Positions 44,719 through 53,714 of a DNA stretch of 64,000 bases are shown here, piece after piece. The notes beneath the pieces were generated by a model that was given only the letters and a program-made list of their open reading frames with translations, did no database searches and had not been told where the DNA came from. The DNA is from Spirochaetota bacterium (GTDB lineage: Bacteria > Spirochaetota > UBA4802 > JAFGJZ01), in assembly GCA_016934935.1 (NCBI GenBank), contig JAFGRW010000041.1, forward strand, positions 32,638 through 96,637, read 5' to 3'. The position numbers were made by a program, and so were the translations under genes. Within the stretch, counting starts at the first letter, position 1, and every line of letters starts with the position of its first letter.

Positions 44719-46044
44719 CTAGTTTTTCATGGATATTGGCTGCCCGGTAGCGGCCAGCACGTCGTACCAGAGTCTCGAATCCGGATCAATCTGTTTTCTT
44801 CGTGAAACAGCAAGTTCTATCGGTATATGAGTAATCATTCCGTTCCACTGTCCAACAATCATATCTGTTTTACCTGCCATTGCGGCATGAACAGCATACT
44901 GCCCTAAAACCGCGCAAAAAAGTGAATCGTTTTCATTTGCCGGCGCACTTCTAACAATATAGCTGGGGTCAATATATTTGAGATTCACCACTTTTGATTT
45001 TGAATGGAAATAATTCTCTATCTTTTGTTTTAAAAATAATCCAATATCGTTAAACTTGATATTTCCTGATGCATCAAAACTGGACTCACCCTTGGATTCA
45101 GCCTGAATCAGATCCTGTCCGGCACCTTCCGCCACAACAATGACCGCATGATCACTCCTTTCAAGACGTGCTTCAAGCACTTTTAGAAATCCTTTTTCTC
45201 CCTCAAGATCAAACGGTACCTCAGGTATCAGCGTAAAATTTACATCATTGCAAGCCAATGTGGCATGTGCCGCAATAAAACCGGAATGTCTACCCATTAA
45301 CTTAACAAGGCCAATGCCATTAGGAACACCTTTTGCTTCAACATGCGCACGCTGAACAACTTTTACAGCTTCCGAAAAAGCTGTTTCAAAACCAAATGTC
45401 CTTTCAACAAAACTTATATCATTATCAATGGTTTTAGGGATCCCGATCACCGAAAGCTTATATCCTCTCTCGCGTGCAATCTCCGCAATTTTATGAGCAC
45501 CACGCTGAGTACCGTCTCCGCCTATAGTATATAGTATGTTTATGTTCATTCGTTCCAAAGCATCAACCAGAGCGTTAATGTCATCAGTACCCCCTCGAGA
45601 AGAGCCCAATATGGTACCACCGGCATTGTGAATATTATCAACCCGTTTTGGATCAAGAGGAATAACAGTATATTGGTTTTGAGGAAGTAGCCCATTATAA
45701 CCATAGGGAATACCAATGATATTATTAATACCGTATGAATAGAAGGACTCCATTACTATAGCACGGATAACATCATTTATTCCCGGACATAGTCCTCCGC
45801 ACGTAACAACAGCTGCTTTCACTTTCGAAGGATCATGATAAATAAGTTTTCTGGGGCCGCCTTTTTCAAAGGAATTTATCTCACCAGCCTCAATTTCAGC
45901 TACAACATCACGTTTTAAGACATTATAAAGGATTCTCATTTTACCATGAACAAAAACACTAGATGTTAAAGGAAACCTTGCTTGAAGAGGAGAAGGAATT
46001 GTTTTTTCACCAAGATTCTTTATCGTTGTATCCATTTTTTTCAT
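44719..46044 (-). CDS. pfkA: 6-phosphofructokinase
   Basis: The committed step of glycolysis. At 441 residues it is of the longer group found in spirochaetes and plants. The nucleotide site has GGLCPGIN (83-90) and GGDGT (175-179); the glycine before Thr favours ATP over pyrophosphate as donor. PKTIDNDI (203-210) is the catalytic segment, and LMGRHSGF is present. The frame extends to 46119, but GGGAG is eight bases before the ATG at 46044. It is divergent from the DtxR-type regulator gene. Confidence 0.9.
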   Translation of the reverse strand: MKKMDTTIKNLGEKTIPSPLQARFPLTSSVFVHGKMRILYNVLKRDVVAEIEAGEINSFEKGGPRKLIYHDPSKVKAAVVTCGGLCPGINDVIRAIVMESFYSYGINNIIGIPYGYNGLLPQNQYTVIPLDPKRVDNIHNAGGTILGSSRGGTDDINALVDALERMNINILYTIGGDGTQRGAHKIAEIARERGYKLSVIGIPKTIDNDISFVERTFGFETAFSEAVKVVQRAHVEAKGVPNGIGLVKLMGRHSGFIAAHATLACNDVNFTLIPEVPFDLEGEKGFLKVLEARLERSDHAVIVVAEGAGQDLIQAESKGESSFDASGNIKFNDIGLFLKQKIENYFHSKSKVVNLKYIDPSYIVRSAPANENDSLFCAVLGQYAVHAAMAGKTDMIVGQWNGMITHIPIELAVSRRKQIDPDSRLWYDVLAATGQPISMKN

Positions 46045-46246
46045 TTTATATTCTCCCTTCTTTATCATATTTGCCAAAACAACATGCAACCGGTTTGCTT
46101 TATTAGAACTGTTTAACAAAATACTACCCTTAGATAATAAGTTTTATTTTGTCCTTTTTGGTAGTTAACAATATTCTACGAAATAAGCGCAAACATAATT
46201 ACAACATTACATAAAAAGAGTATTATACTTACCAATGTCAAGAATA

Positions 46247-46262
46247 TTAAGTAAGCACTTAA
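46247..46262. repeat. Short hairpin between pfkA and the DtxR-type gene
   Basis: TTAAGT and ACTTAA are exact inverted copies around AAGC in the shared divergent upstream region. A possible operator. Confidence 0.3.
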
Positions 46263-46317
46263 CATTAAAATATTTACTTCTAAAAAATCAGATTACAAAA
46301 AAAAAGTTGCAATAAAA

Positions 46318-46351
46318 CCTCTCAATGTTAGTGTTGTCTAACATTGAGAGG
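46318..46351. promoter_or_regulatory. Operator-like perfect inverted repeat overlapping the ribosome binding site of the DtxR-type gene
   Basis: Bases 46318-46331 and 46338-46351 are exact 14-bp inverted copies around TGTTGT. The core, ATGTTAGTGTTGTCTAACAT (46325-46344), resembles DtxR-family operators. The right arm contains GAGAGG, the ribosome binding site, so protein binding or RNA folding would block translation of the next gene. Related sites occur at 46938-46957 and 47235-47254. Confidence 0.7.
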
Positions 46352-46357
46352 TGATAA

Positions 46358-46801
46358 ATGATTCTTAGTTCAAGTCTTGAAGACTATCTGGAAGCTATTT
46401 ATGATATTGAAATTACCGGGCACGAAGTTAGAATTACCGATATTGGAACAAAACTTGGTGTTGAAAAATCATCGGTAAACTATGCCGTTAATAAACTCTG
46501 TAACCTTAAACTTGTTCTACACGAGCCCTATACTGACATTAAATTAACTTCCGCAGGACGTAAAACGGCAAAGTTAATAAAAAACAGACATGATATTATA
46601 AAGAAATTTTTGAAAAACGTACTATTACTCTCTGAAGATATTTCTGACAATGATGCCTGTAGAATGGAACATATTTTAAGTCAGGAAACATTCGAAAACC
46701 TTTCAAGATTTGTTGATTTCTATGAAAATTTAAAACCTATCAACAACAAAGATATTGCCCAATTATTCAGAGATACTATCGTAAATTGTCAAAAGAATTA
46801 A
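46358..46801 (+). CDS. DtxR/MntR-family metal-dependent transcription regulator
   Basis: A 147-residue iron- or manganese-responsive repressor. The N-terminal winged helix (1-65) contains SLEDYLEAIYDIEI, the family opening, and the recognition helix KSSVNYAVNKLC. The dimer and metal region (66-125) has FLKNVLLLSEDISDNDACRMEHILS with the family glutamate and histidine ligands, where a cysteine stands near the usual Cys102. No SH3-like third domain is present, as in MntR. The gene heads the feo cluster and the operator upstream implies self-regulation. Confidence 0.88.
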   Translation: MILSSSLEDYLEAIYDIEITGHEVRITDIGTKLGVEKSSVNYAVNKLCNLKLVLHEPYTDIKLTSAGRKTAKLIKNRHDIIKKFLKNVLLLSEDISDNDACRMEHILSQETFENLSRFVDFYENLKPINNKDIAQLFRDTIVNCQKN

Positions 46802-46937
46802 GTTTCTATAATGCCTTATTCATTAAAGATTTTCACATACTTTTAGAGAATTACTTAGCCACATGGAGCTTTTTAAGTTAACCGTTTATTGAACGGCTAC
46901 ACCGGTTAAAAATATATTAAAACATTTTTTTGTTAAA
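46802..46937 (+). promoter_or_regulatory. Spacer with alternative hairpins between the DtxR-type gene and feoA1
   Basis: TTAACCG (46878-46884) pairs with CGGTTAA (46903-46909). Within this, CCGTT (46882-46886) pairs with AACGG (46892-46896). The two folds compete, a pattern seen in attenuators. No T run directly follows the inner one. Confidence 0.3.
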
Positions 46938-46957
46938 TTGTTAGATTACTATAACTT
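46938..46957. promoter_or_regulatory. Second operator-like copy, upstream of feoA1
   Basis: The 20 bases match the copy before the DtxR-type gene at 13 positions and keep TGTTAG and TAAC at the same spacing. It ends 13 bases before the feoA1 start, the same distance as the first copy. Confidence 0.4.
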
Positions 46958-46970
46958 TTGGAGGTGCAAA

Positions 46971-47219
46971 TTGAAACAACAAGCCTTTATCATTCCACTT
47001 ATTCTTGCGGAAGAAAGCAAAGAACTATGCGTTTATGAACTTAAAGGTGGTAATTTCTTCCGCGATAAGTGCATGAACCAGGGAATTCTTCCAGGTCACA
47101 AGATTACCCTGGTCAAAAAATGTATCAAGGGTCCTTATATAATCAATATAAGAAACACCAATATTATACTTGGGCAAAATATTGCGCGTAAAATTTTAGT
47201 AACGGATACTTATCTGTAA
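46971..47219 (+). CDS. feoA: FeoA family protein 1
   Basis: An 82-residue SH3-like FeoA protein that supports FeoB-mediated ferrous iron uptake. Visible features are FRDKCMNQGILPGHKITLVKK and IRNTNIILGQNIARKILV. The start is a TTG at 46971 with a strong GGAGGTG four bases before it; the frame is open further upstream but has no ribosome binding site there. It is the more divergent of two feoA genes. Confidence 0.82.
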   Translation: MKQQAFIIPLILAEESKELCVYELKGGNFFRDKCMNQGILPGHKITLVKKCIKGPYIINIRNTNIILGQNIARKILVTDTYL

Positions 47220-47234
47220 AAAAAATTTATAAAT

Positions 47235-47254
47235 ATGTTCGAGTGGTCTAACAT
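47235..47254. promoter_or_regulatory. Third operator-like copy, upstream of feoA2
   Basis: ATGTTCGAGTGGTCTAACAT matches the copy before the DtxR-type gene at 17 of 20 positions. It ends 17 bases before the feoA2 start, just ahead of the AGAGG ribosome binding site, inside the gene cluster. Confidence 0.6.
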
Positions 47255-47271
47255 ATTAAAAAGAGGTAAAA

Positions 47272-47514
47272 ATGAATAAAACAATTAATCAAATCAAGAT
47301 GGGAGAATGCGTTACAATTGAGGGCTACAATAAAACAGATAGAATTTATAAAGAAAAACTTCTTTCAATGGGCTTAACCCCGGGAACAACTTTTAGATTT
47401 GTTTCGCGTGCCCCTATGGGTGATCCGGTAGAAATTGAAATCAGGGGGTTTCGTTTAACCTTAAGATCACATGAGGCCGAAATCTTAATACTTCAAGGAG
47501 ATAACGATGAATAA
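47272..47514 (+). CDS. feoA: FeoA family protein 2
   Basis: An 80-residue FeoA protein: [32 protein letters not shown] and [20 protein letters not shown] are the family core. AGAGG precedes its ATG, and its stop codon lies inside the start of feoB (eight bases shared, 47507-47514), so the two are translationally coupled. It probably sits on the cytoplasmic face of FeoB. Confidence 0.92.
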   Translation: MNKTINQIKMGECVTIEGYNKTDRIYKEKLLSMGLTPGTTFRFVSRAPMGDPVEIEIRGFRLTLRSHEAEILILQGDNDE

Positions 47515-49828
47515 ACGGAATATAGCATTAGTTGGAAATCCCAACTGCGGTAAAACCACAATATTTAACGTATTGACAGGGGGGAAAATAAAAACAGGAA
47601 ACTGGCCCGGCGTCACAGTCGAAAAAAGAGAAGGAGAATTCAAACACAAAGGCGAAACAGCAAATATTATTGATCTGCCGGGAATATACTCTTTTTCATC
47701 CGGTTCGGAAGACGAAATAATCGCACGCGATTACGTATTAAGCTCCGAACCCTCATTAATTATGAATATCGTAGACGCAACAAATCTCGAACGCAACCTG
47801 TATCTGACGACTCAGCTTATCGAAATGAAAGTTCCTATTGTTTTAGTCGTCAATATGATAGACTGCGCGATAAAGAAATGCATAAAGATTGATTTAAAGA
47901 CATTAGGTAAAAAACTTGGAATTCCAGTTATAGGAATCAGCGCCATTAAATCTGACGATACAGTCTTACTTAAAAATTTTCTCGTAAATCACCTGGATCA
48001 CCCTGAAATATCCTCTGCGATCATCTCATATCCCAACGAAATAGAAACTGTAATTGGGAATTGGAGTTCGCAACTCACACTCTGTGCTCAAAAAATGACA
48101 CTGGACTCACGTTGGATCGCAATAAAACTTCTGGAAAATAATGACAGCATCCGGAAACAGGTTGTCGATAACGGTGATTTGACAGTAGAAGAAATTAATA
48201 AAAAGCAAACGTATATCGAACAGATACTTGAAGATTCGCCAGACATAATTTGCGCGGACTATCGTTACGGTTTTATACACTCTATAGCCAGAACCGTTAT
48301 TGAGCGCAAGCAGACACGACGAACCATATCAGACATTATCGACAGATTTGTTTTAAATCGTTTTCTTGGAATCCCCATCTTCTTTTTGATTATGTACTTA
48401 ATCTTCTGGATTACAATCACTGTCGGCGGAGCTTTCATAGATTTTTTTGATATTCTTTCTGGAACAGTTTTCGTTGAAGGCCTTAGTGCTCTATTGAATT
48501 ACTTAAATTTTCCTGAATGGCTTATTACATTCATGGCAAACGGTATTGGCGCAGGTATACAAACTGTGTCAACCTTTGTGCCAATTATATTCTTTATGTT
48601 TTTAATGTTGTCCATTCTTGAAGATAGCGGCTATATGGCTCGTGCTGCTTTTGTAATGGATCGTTTCATGCGCCTCTTAGGACTTCCCGGGAAAGCGTTT
48701 GTCCCACTTCTTGTCGGATTCGGATGCACTGTACCCGCAATAATGGCAACAAGAACATTGGAAAACAGAAAAGAACGCTATCTAACAGTCTTTATGGCAC
48801 CGTTTATGTCTTGCGGAGCACGACTCCCCGTATATGCTCTATTTACTGCCACTTTTTTTCCACAAAACGGCGGCTTGATTGTTTTTTCATTATACATGTC
48901 AGGAATCTTCTTCGCAGTATTAACCGGACTGTTATTGAAAAAAACACTTTTTATAAACAACAGCTCTTACTTTGTAATGGAGCTTCCACCATATCACAGC
49001 CCGCGTCCACTCCACCTGCTAACTCACACATGGGACAGGCTCAAAAGTTTTATCTTACGTGCCGGTGGTGTGATAATAATTGTTGTCACATTATTATCGG
49101 TTTTGAATTCAATTGGTACAGATGGTTCTATCGGCAATGAGAATACTGACAAATCCGTTCTTGCTTCAATCGGCAAAACAATTACACCAGTTTTTAAGCC
49201 AATGGGAATCGAAGAAAAAAACTGGCCGGCCACAGTCGGGATATTCACTGGGATTTTTGCAAAAGAGGCAGTTGTTGGAACATTAAACTCGTTATATGTA
49301 ACAATAACTGATAGTAAAATCGAGGATGGTCACGAAGAAGAAAACTTTAGTTTTTCAAACGGCGTTATTGCAGCGTTTACTTCAATACCGGAAAATCTTT
49401 CTGCCATATTTGATGGATTATCCGATCCACTTGGAACTGGACTCATCGCCGAAACAGACGCGGTCGCTATTGCCGAAGAAATTGGAGCCTCTTCTTCAAC
49501 TATTGGCATTATGGCAGATTTCTTTTCAAATAAGAAACAAGCATACGCTTACCTTATTTTCATATTACTATACCTGCCGTGTGTAGCGGCTTTGGCAGCC
49601 GTAATTAAAGAGACCGGTTATATTTTCGGAATTCTAAACGCGGCCTATGTAACAATACTCGCATGGTCGGTTGCTACACTTTTTTATCAGATTACGGCCG
49701 GTCATTCACCGGTATTCGGTTTGCTTCCATTATTACTTATGGGATCAATATTCCTTGTTCTCAAAATAATGTCTAAAAATAACTGTTTAAACTTCACAAA
49801 CTATCAGAACGAAGAGGGAAATTTATAA
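47507..49828 (+). CDS. feoB: Ferrous iron transporter FeoB
   Basis: The inner-membrane ferrous iron transporter, 773 residues. The N-terminal G domain has GNPNCGKT (10-17), the switch [19 protein letters not shown] and VVNMID, followed by the helical regulatory bundle. Two Gate segments with about eight to ten membrane helices (from about 280) include [24 protein letters not shown] and [11 protein letters not shown]. Length and order match FeoB. It shares eight bases with feoA2 and is followed by an outer-membrane barrel gene after 75 bases. Confidence 0.97.
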   Translation: MNKRNIALVGNPNCGKTTIFNVLTGGKIKTGNWPGVTVEKREGEFKHKGETANIIDLPGIYSFSSGSEDEIIARDYVLSSEPSLIMNIVDATNLERNLYLTTQLIEMKVPIVLVVNMIDCAIKKCIKIDLKTLGKKLGIPVIGISAIKSDDTVLLKNFLVNHLDHPEISSAIISYPNEIETVIGNWSSQLTLCAQKMTLDSRWIAIKLLENNDSIRKQVVDNGDLTVEEINKKQTYIEQILEDSPDIICADYRYGFIHSIARTVIERKQTRRTISDIIDRFVLNRFLGIPIFFLIMYLIFWITITVGGAFIDFFDILSGTVFVEGLSALLNYLNFPEWLITFMANGIGAGIQTVSTFVPIIFFMFLMLSILEDSGYMARAAFVMDRFMRLLGLPGKAFVPLLVGFGCTVPAIMATRTLENRKERYLTVFMAPFMSCGARLPVYALFTATFFPQNGGLIVFSLYMSGIFFAVLTGLLLKKTLFINNSSYFVMELPPYHSPRPLHLLTHTWDRLKSFILRAGGVIIIVVTLLSVLNSIGTDGSIGNENTDKSVLASIGKTITPVFKPMGIEEKNWPATVGIFTGIFAKEAVVGTLNSLYVTITDSKIEDGHEEENFSFSNGVIAAFTSIPENLSAIFDGLSDPLGTGLIAETDAVAIAEEIGASSSTIGIMADFFSNKKQAYAYLIFILLYLPCVAALAAVIKETGYIFGILNAAYVTILAWSVATLFYQITAGHSPVFGLLPLLLMGSIFLVLKIMSKNNCLNFTNYQNEEGNL

Positions 49829-49903
49829 AAAATCCTGTAACGAATTATGTTTAACAAATCCGGTACAGAAAATTTACAACTAAACACCAATAGGAGATTT
49901 ACA

Positions 49904-50848
49904 ATGACAAAATTCAAAATTTTAATCTTACTAACATTATTAGCACAATTTGCAACTCTATCGGCATCTACAGAAATATCTTTTTCGGGAGAAGCCGAAA
50001 TCCGTGCCGGGGTAGAGTCAAAAAAATCTGATAACAAGACATCACGAAATTATGGCATACCTGCTCGTGAAAGCGGCATTCTCTTTAATAGCGAAATCGC
50101 GAGTGGCAACATAACGGGTCTTGTTTCATTAGAGATAAACACAGACGGAGTAACAGCCGACAGCGCGTCGCTTTCATACAATCTTGGAATTGCCACCCTT
50201 ACTTATGAAGCAGCCGGTATTGACCAGCGATGGAACGATGACATGTTATATAGCGGTAGCGCGGATGGGAATGCCTTTACTGTATCTCTTTTCAATCTGG
50301 GTTTTATTTCAATTATCGGATTAAAATCTGAACGCGAAGAATCCATGGAGAATTACACTTCAGAACGCGCTTTTCCAATTATTTCTGGAGGTCTTGATGG
50401 TGAGTTAGCCGGATTTGAACTGAAACTCGGCGCTGTTTATGGTCAAAATAGTGACGATACAAATTGGCTGCTATTTTCTGATACCAGCACACAATTTGGC
50501 GATCTATCGTTAGGCTTTGGTCTTACTTATGGGAAAAACTGTGGAATCATCGTTGATGAAGATGACATCATCAATGATTCTACACTTATATCACTTATTC
50601 TATCGGCAGAATACGCCTTTGGTTCATTTATACCCGGCATCGAAGGAATGTATGCTGTAAAATCAATAAATGATGAAGGTGATTATTCTGCTTACAGTAT
50701 AAATCCTTACATGCGTTATGAAGTCGATGAAAACCTGGCATTTTCATTAGGTGTAATATATGAATCTCAATCTGTTGTTGCTGATGATAAGGATATAGAC
50801 CCGGATAAAATTACCACAGTTTATACCTCAGTAAATTACACTTTCTAA
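49904..50848 (+). CDS. Outer-membrane beta-barrel (porin-like) at the end of the feo cluster
   Basis: A 314-residue predicted outer-membrane protein: signal peptide (about 1-23, ending LSAS), then repeated amphipathic strands (ISFSGEAEIRAGVE, GLVSLEINTDGV) and a C-terminal YTSVNYTF ending in phenylalanine, the recognition signal for barrel insertion. By length it would make a small porin of about 14-16 strands. The frame opens upstream, but AGGAG lies before the ATG at 49904. Its place after feoB suggests passage of iron across the outer membrane. The function is inferred from position only. Confidence 0.75.
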   Translation: MTKFKILILLTLLAQFATLSASTEISFSGEAEIRAGVESKKSDNKTSRNYGIPARESGILFNSEIASGNITGLVSLEINTDGVTADSASLSYNLGIATLTYEAAGIDQRWNDDMLYSGSADGNAFTVSLFNLGFISIIGLKSEREESMENYTSERAFPIISGGLDGELAGFELKLGAVYGQNSDDTNWLLFSDTSTQFGDLSLGFGLTYGKNCGIIVDEDDIINDSTLISLILSAEYAFGSFIPGIEGMYAVKSINDEGDYSAYSINPYMRYEVDENLAFSLGVIYESQSVVADDKDIDPDKITTVYTSVNYTF

Positions 50849-50886
50849 TAAAACCACAAGCATTTTCTAATTATTTACGAGAATGC

Positions 50887-50930
50887 TGAGTACAGTTTTT
50901 GTTTATACATTCATACAGAAACTGTACTCA
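50887..50930 (+). terminator. Terminator-like hairpin after the barrel gene
   Basis: Bases 50887-50901 pair with 50916-50930 with one mismatch (15-bp stem, 14-base loop). No long T run follows (TAATTT), so efficiency is uncertain. It marks the likely end of the feo transcript. Confidence 0.6.
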
Positions 50931-51116
50931 TAATTTAAGCAATACTTGCTATATTTATATACATGATACCTTAATCTCTAAACAACCTTGAAATCCCGAA
51001 ATAGAAACATCTTCTCAGTTTTTTTGATACTTGACAATCAGAGACAATATATTGTATTTGTTACTGATTCGGGTTTCCCAGATAATTCAAAAAACTCGAC
51101 TAAAGTCATTTTATCA

Positions 51117-51201
51117 GGAGAGGTGTCCGAGCGGTCGAAGGAGCACGCCTGGAACGCGTGTATAGTGAAAGCTATCGAGGGTTCGAATCCCTCCCTCTCC
51201 G
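51117..51201 (+). tRNA. tRNA-Ser (anticodon GGA)
   Basis: An 85-base tRNA with a long variable arm, as for serine. The acceptor stem pairs GGAGAGG (51117-51123) with CCTCTCC (51194-51200), with discriminator G at 51201. The anticodon stem CACGC/GCGTG encloses CTGGAAC with anticodon GGA at 51151-51153. The T arm contains GTTCGAAT. CCA is not encoded. It reads UCC and UCU codons. Its 3' end is 15 bases before the dnaX start. Confidence 0.97.
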
Positions 51202-51216
51202 AAACGGTAAATCAGA

Positions 51217-52791
51217 ATGTCATATCAGGTAATAGCCAGAAGATGGCGACCGCAAAAATTTGATCAACTGATATATCAGGATCATATCACCAAAACCCTG
51301 CAAAACAGCATCACAAGCGGTCGCATATCCCATTCATATATATTTACCGGTCCAAGAGGAGTCGGCAAAACTACTACTGCAAGGATTCTTGCCAAATCGC
51401 TTAACTGTATTCACGGCCCCACTCCCGAACCTTGCGGTGTTTGCGAAAACTGCAAAGAAATCACACAAGGTAACTCTTTTGATGTAATTGAAATAGATGG
51501 GGCATCAAATAACGGCGTTGATAATATCCGAGAACTACGTGAAACCGTACACTTCGCGCCCGTCAAATCGACCTATAAGATTTACATAATTGACGAGGTG
51601 CATATGCTCTCGACCGGTGCTTTTAACGCACTACTCAAAACCCTCGAAGAGCCTCCCGCGCACACTGTTTTTATTTTTGCCACCACTGAAATACACAAAG
51701 TTCCGGACACCATACTGTCACGTTGTCAAAAATACTTTTTTAAAAAAATATCTCCAGATGCGATTGCAGCTCACCTCTCTTCAATAGTTAAAAAAGAAGA
51801 ATGCGATGTTTCCGAATCGGCTCTTTTCGCGATTGCCCGGGCTGCCACCGGCTCCATGCGTGACGCTCAATCTCTTCTGGAACAGATGATCTCATTCTCT
51901 TCACAATCGTTATCAGATAGAGACATCACTTTTCTGCTTGGCATTGTGCCTGTAACAAGCTATCTATCGCTTCTTGACGCCATTGCTTCACAAAACCCGG
52001 CCTCTATTACCGAAATTAGTTCCGACCTTTATACCAGCGGTATTGACATATCAAGATATACAGGCGGCTTAAAAGAGACATTACGCGCGCTGCGATTTAT
52101 TAAGCATGGCATCATAGTTGACGAATCTGCCGGTTTTGCTTCAGAAGATATTAATGTTATGAAGCAGACAGCAACCAAATTTTCTGACGAAGAGATTAGC
52201 CGTTTTTTTTCTTTGCTTGAAAATCTATCTACTACTCTTCGCTACACAGAAAATGAAACTCTTTCATTTGAAATGACGCTTTTCGACATGCTCGCCGTAG
52301 TCAAAAACCCCTCATTAAGTTCTATTTTAATGAAACTTAATCAGGAAGCTGAAAAAAAAAAATCTGAAAGCCAATCTTATGAACTAAAACCTGCTGAATC
52401 TGCTCCTCTTTCTTTAAAACAGGCTTGGTCACATATTTTATTACAGATTTCGACCAAAAAAAAGTATCTTTTTGAACTTATTGGTCTTCATACACACGAT
52501 TTTAATATTGATAGCGTTATACTCACCCCAAAACAGAATTCAAACCAGATTAAAACAATTGACATAAACGACATTAATTTTTTACAAACAGAACTTACTA
52601 AACTTTGCCACAAAAAAATTGGGCTTATCGTACATAATGCTATCACCCCTCCTCCACTGCCGGAAAAACAGATGATAAAAAATGATTCCGAAGTAGCAGC
52701 GGAAGACGCTTTAATCAATCAAGACCCTACTGTTAAAAAAATAGTTAAAATGTTTCATGGCGAAATTATAAAGCAAAAAGGAGAAAAATAA
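51217..52791 (+). CDS. dnaX: DNA polymerase III subunits tau and gamma
   Basis: The clamp-loader motor subunit, 524 residues. Walker A is GPRGVGKT (45-52), the zinc module has Cys64, 73, 76 and 79, DEVHMLS is Walker B, and the sensor 1 region (FATTEIHKVPDTILSRCQ) is present. AAA+ domains I-II and clamp domain III fill about 1-370, and the rest is the variable tau tail. An 11-A run begins right after domain III (see separate entry). There is no clear ribosome binding site before the ATG at 51217; the upstream tRNA is only 15 bases away. Overlaps the ebfC start. Confidence 0.95.
   Translation: MSYQVIARRWRPQKFDQLIYQDHITKTLQNSITSGRISHSYIFTGPRGVGKTTTARILAKSLNCIHGPTPEPCGVCENCKEITQGNSFDVIEIDGASNNGVDNIRELRETVHFAPVKSTYKIYIIDEVHMLSTGAFNALLKTLEEPPAHTVFIFATTEIHKVPDTILSRCQKYFFKKISPDAIAAHLSSIVKKEECDVSESALFAIARAATGSMRDAQSLLEQMISFSSQSLSDRDITFLLGIVPVTSYLSLLDAIASQNPASITEISSDLYTSGIDISRYTGGLKETLRALRFIKHGIIVDESAGFASEDINVMKQTATKFSDEEISRFFSLLENLSTTLRYTENETLSFEMTLFDMLAVVKNPSLSSILMKLNQEAEKKKSESQSYELKPAESAPLSLKQAWSHILLQISTKKKYLFELIGLHTHDFNIDSVILTPKQNSNQIKTIDINDINFLQTELTKLCHKKIGLIVHNAITPPPLPEKQMIKNDSEVAAEDALINQDPTVKKIVKMFHGEIIKQKGEK
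52352..52362 (+). other. Eleven-A slippage site within dnaX
   Basis: Bases 52352-52362 are all A, at codons 379-382. If one A is added the frame stops after one further codon (383 residues); if one is lost it stops after a few more (389 residues). Either gives a gamma-sized product lacking the tau tail, as known for the A-run of Thermus dnaX. Confidence 0.55.
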
Positions 52792-53114
52792 TGTTAAAAG
52801 GACTTGGCGATCTTGGCAATATCATGAAGCTTCAAAAAGAGATGAAGCGCATGCAAAAGGAGATAAAGAAAAACGAAACTGAAGGCTCAAGCAGTGACGG
52901 AATGATAAAAATTACTGTTAACGGTGAATTTGAGTGCCGCAAAGTTACTGTTGATAACATACTTCTTCAATCTTCAAATGCGTCACAGGTCGAGAAAAAC
53001 ATACAAGAGGCTTTCACCAAAGCAGTAACCGATAATAAAAAACTGACCGAGTCAAAAATGCGTGAAATAACCGGCAATATGGATCTCGGTGCTCTTGGAA
53101 GTATGTTCTCATAA
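52791..53114 (+). CDS. ebfC: YbaB/EbfC nucleoid-associated protein
   Basis: A 107-residue DNA-binding dimer that helps organise the nucleoid. The family plan is seen: a helical start with MKLQKEMKRMQKEIKKNE, then the strands DGMIKITVNGEFECRKVTVD and a second helix with VEKNIQEAFTKAVTDNKK ending in MDLGALGSMFS. The name EbfC comes from Borrelia. Its ATG overlaps the dnaX stop and its stop overlaps the recR start. The order dnaX-ebfC-recR is common in bacteria. Confidence 0.93.
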   Translation: MLKGLGDLGNIMKLQKEMKRMQKEIKKNETEGSSSDGMIKITVNGEFECRKVTVDNILLQSSNASQVEKNIQEAFTKAVTDNKKLTESKMREITGNMDLGALGSMFS

Positions 53115-53713
53115 TGCATTCTCCATCAGAATACCTTGAAGCACTTATTCAGGAACTTGGCAAACTGCCCGGCATAGGGTCTAAAAGCGCAAGCCGGGCT
53201 GCGTTTCATATTTTAGAAATGAATGAAACATCGGTTAACCGATTGCTAGGCACCATAACAGCTCTCCGTGACAACGTTAGAGAGTGCACAATATGCGGCG
53301 GCATTTCCGATACAGATATCTGTTCAATATGCAGCAATACGGCAAGAAACCGCAGAATAATTTGCGTTGTTGAAGATAAAAAGTCGGTTCTTACAATTGA
53401 GAAAACGGGAACATTTAACGGACTTTATCATATTCTGGGTGGAGTTATTTCACCACTGGATGGAATCGGCCCCGAAAACATAAGATTTTCCGAACTTCGC
53501 AGGAGATGTGAATCTGAAGATATTGAAGAAGTAATAATGGCTACTAACCCGACAATAGAGGGTGACGCCACAGTTCTCTACTGTGTCAAACTTCTTAAAC
53601 CACTAAACATCAAGGTCATGCGTCTTGCAAGGGGATTGCCTGTCGGTGCTGATATTGACTTTACTGACATTGCCACTATCAGCAAATCCATGTCAGAACG
53701 CCACGAAGTCTGA
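53114..53713 (+). CDS. recR: Recombination mediator protein RecR
   Basis: RecR works with RecO and RecF to load RecA on gaps. The 199-residue protein has a helix-hairpin-helix (GKLPGIGSKSASRAAFHIL), a zinc finger (CTICGGISDTDICSIC), and a Toprim domain (IICVVEDKKSVLTIE onward). Its C-terminus ends MRLARGLPVGADIDFTD, the Walker-B-like family end. It starts within the ebfC stop and ends one base from the convergent der gene. Confidence 0.96.
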   Translation: MHSPSEYLEALIQELGKLPGIGSKSASRAAFHILEMNETSVNRLLGTITALRDNVRECTICGGISDTDICSICSNTARNRRIICVVEDKKSVLTIEKTGTFNGLYHILGGVISPLDGIGPENIRFSELRRRCESEDIEEVIMATNPTIEGDATVLYCVKLLKPLNIKVMRLARGLPVGADIDFTDIATISKSMSERHEV

Positions 53714-53714
53714 T

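Noticed and set aside
46938..46970. Longer start for feoA1 at the TTG at 46938
   Set aside because: No ribosome binding site precedes it, while the TTG at 46971 has a strong GGAGGTG; the upstream bases instead hold an operator-like copy.
50988..51263. 91-codon open frame running through the tRNA-Ser gene
   Set aside because: It is read straight through a clear tRNA and into the dnaX start in another frame; a chance frame.
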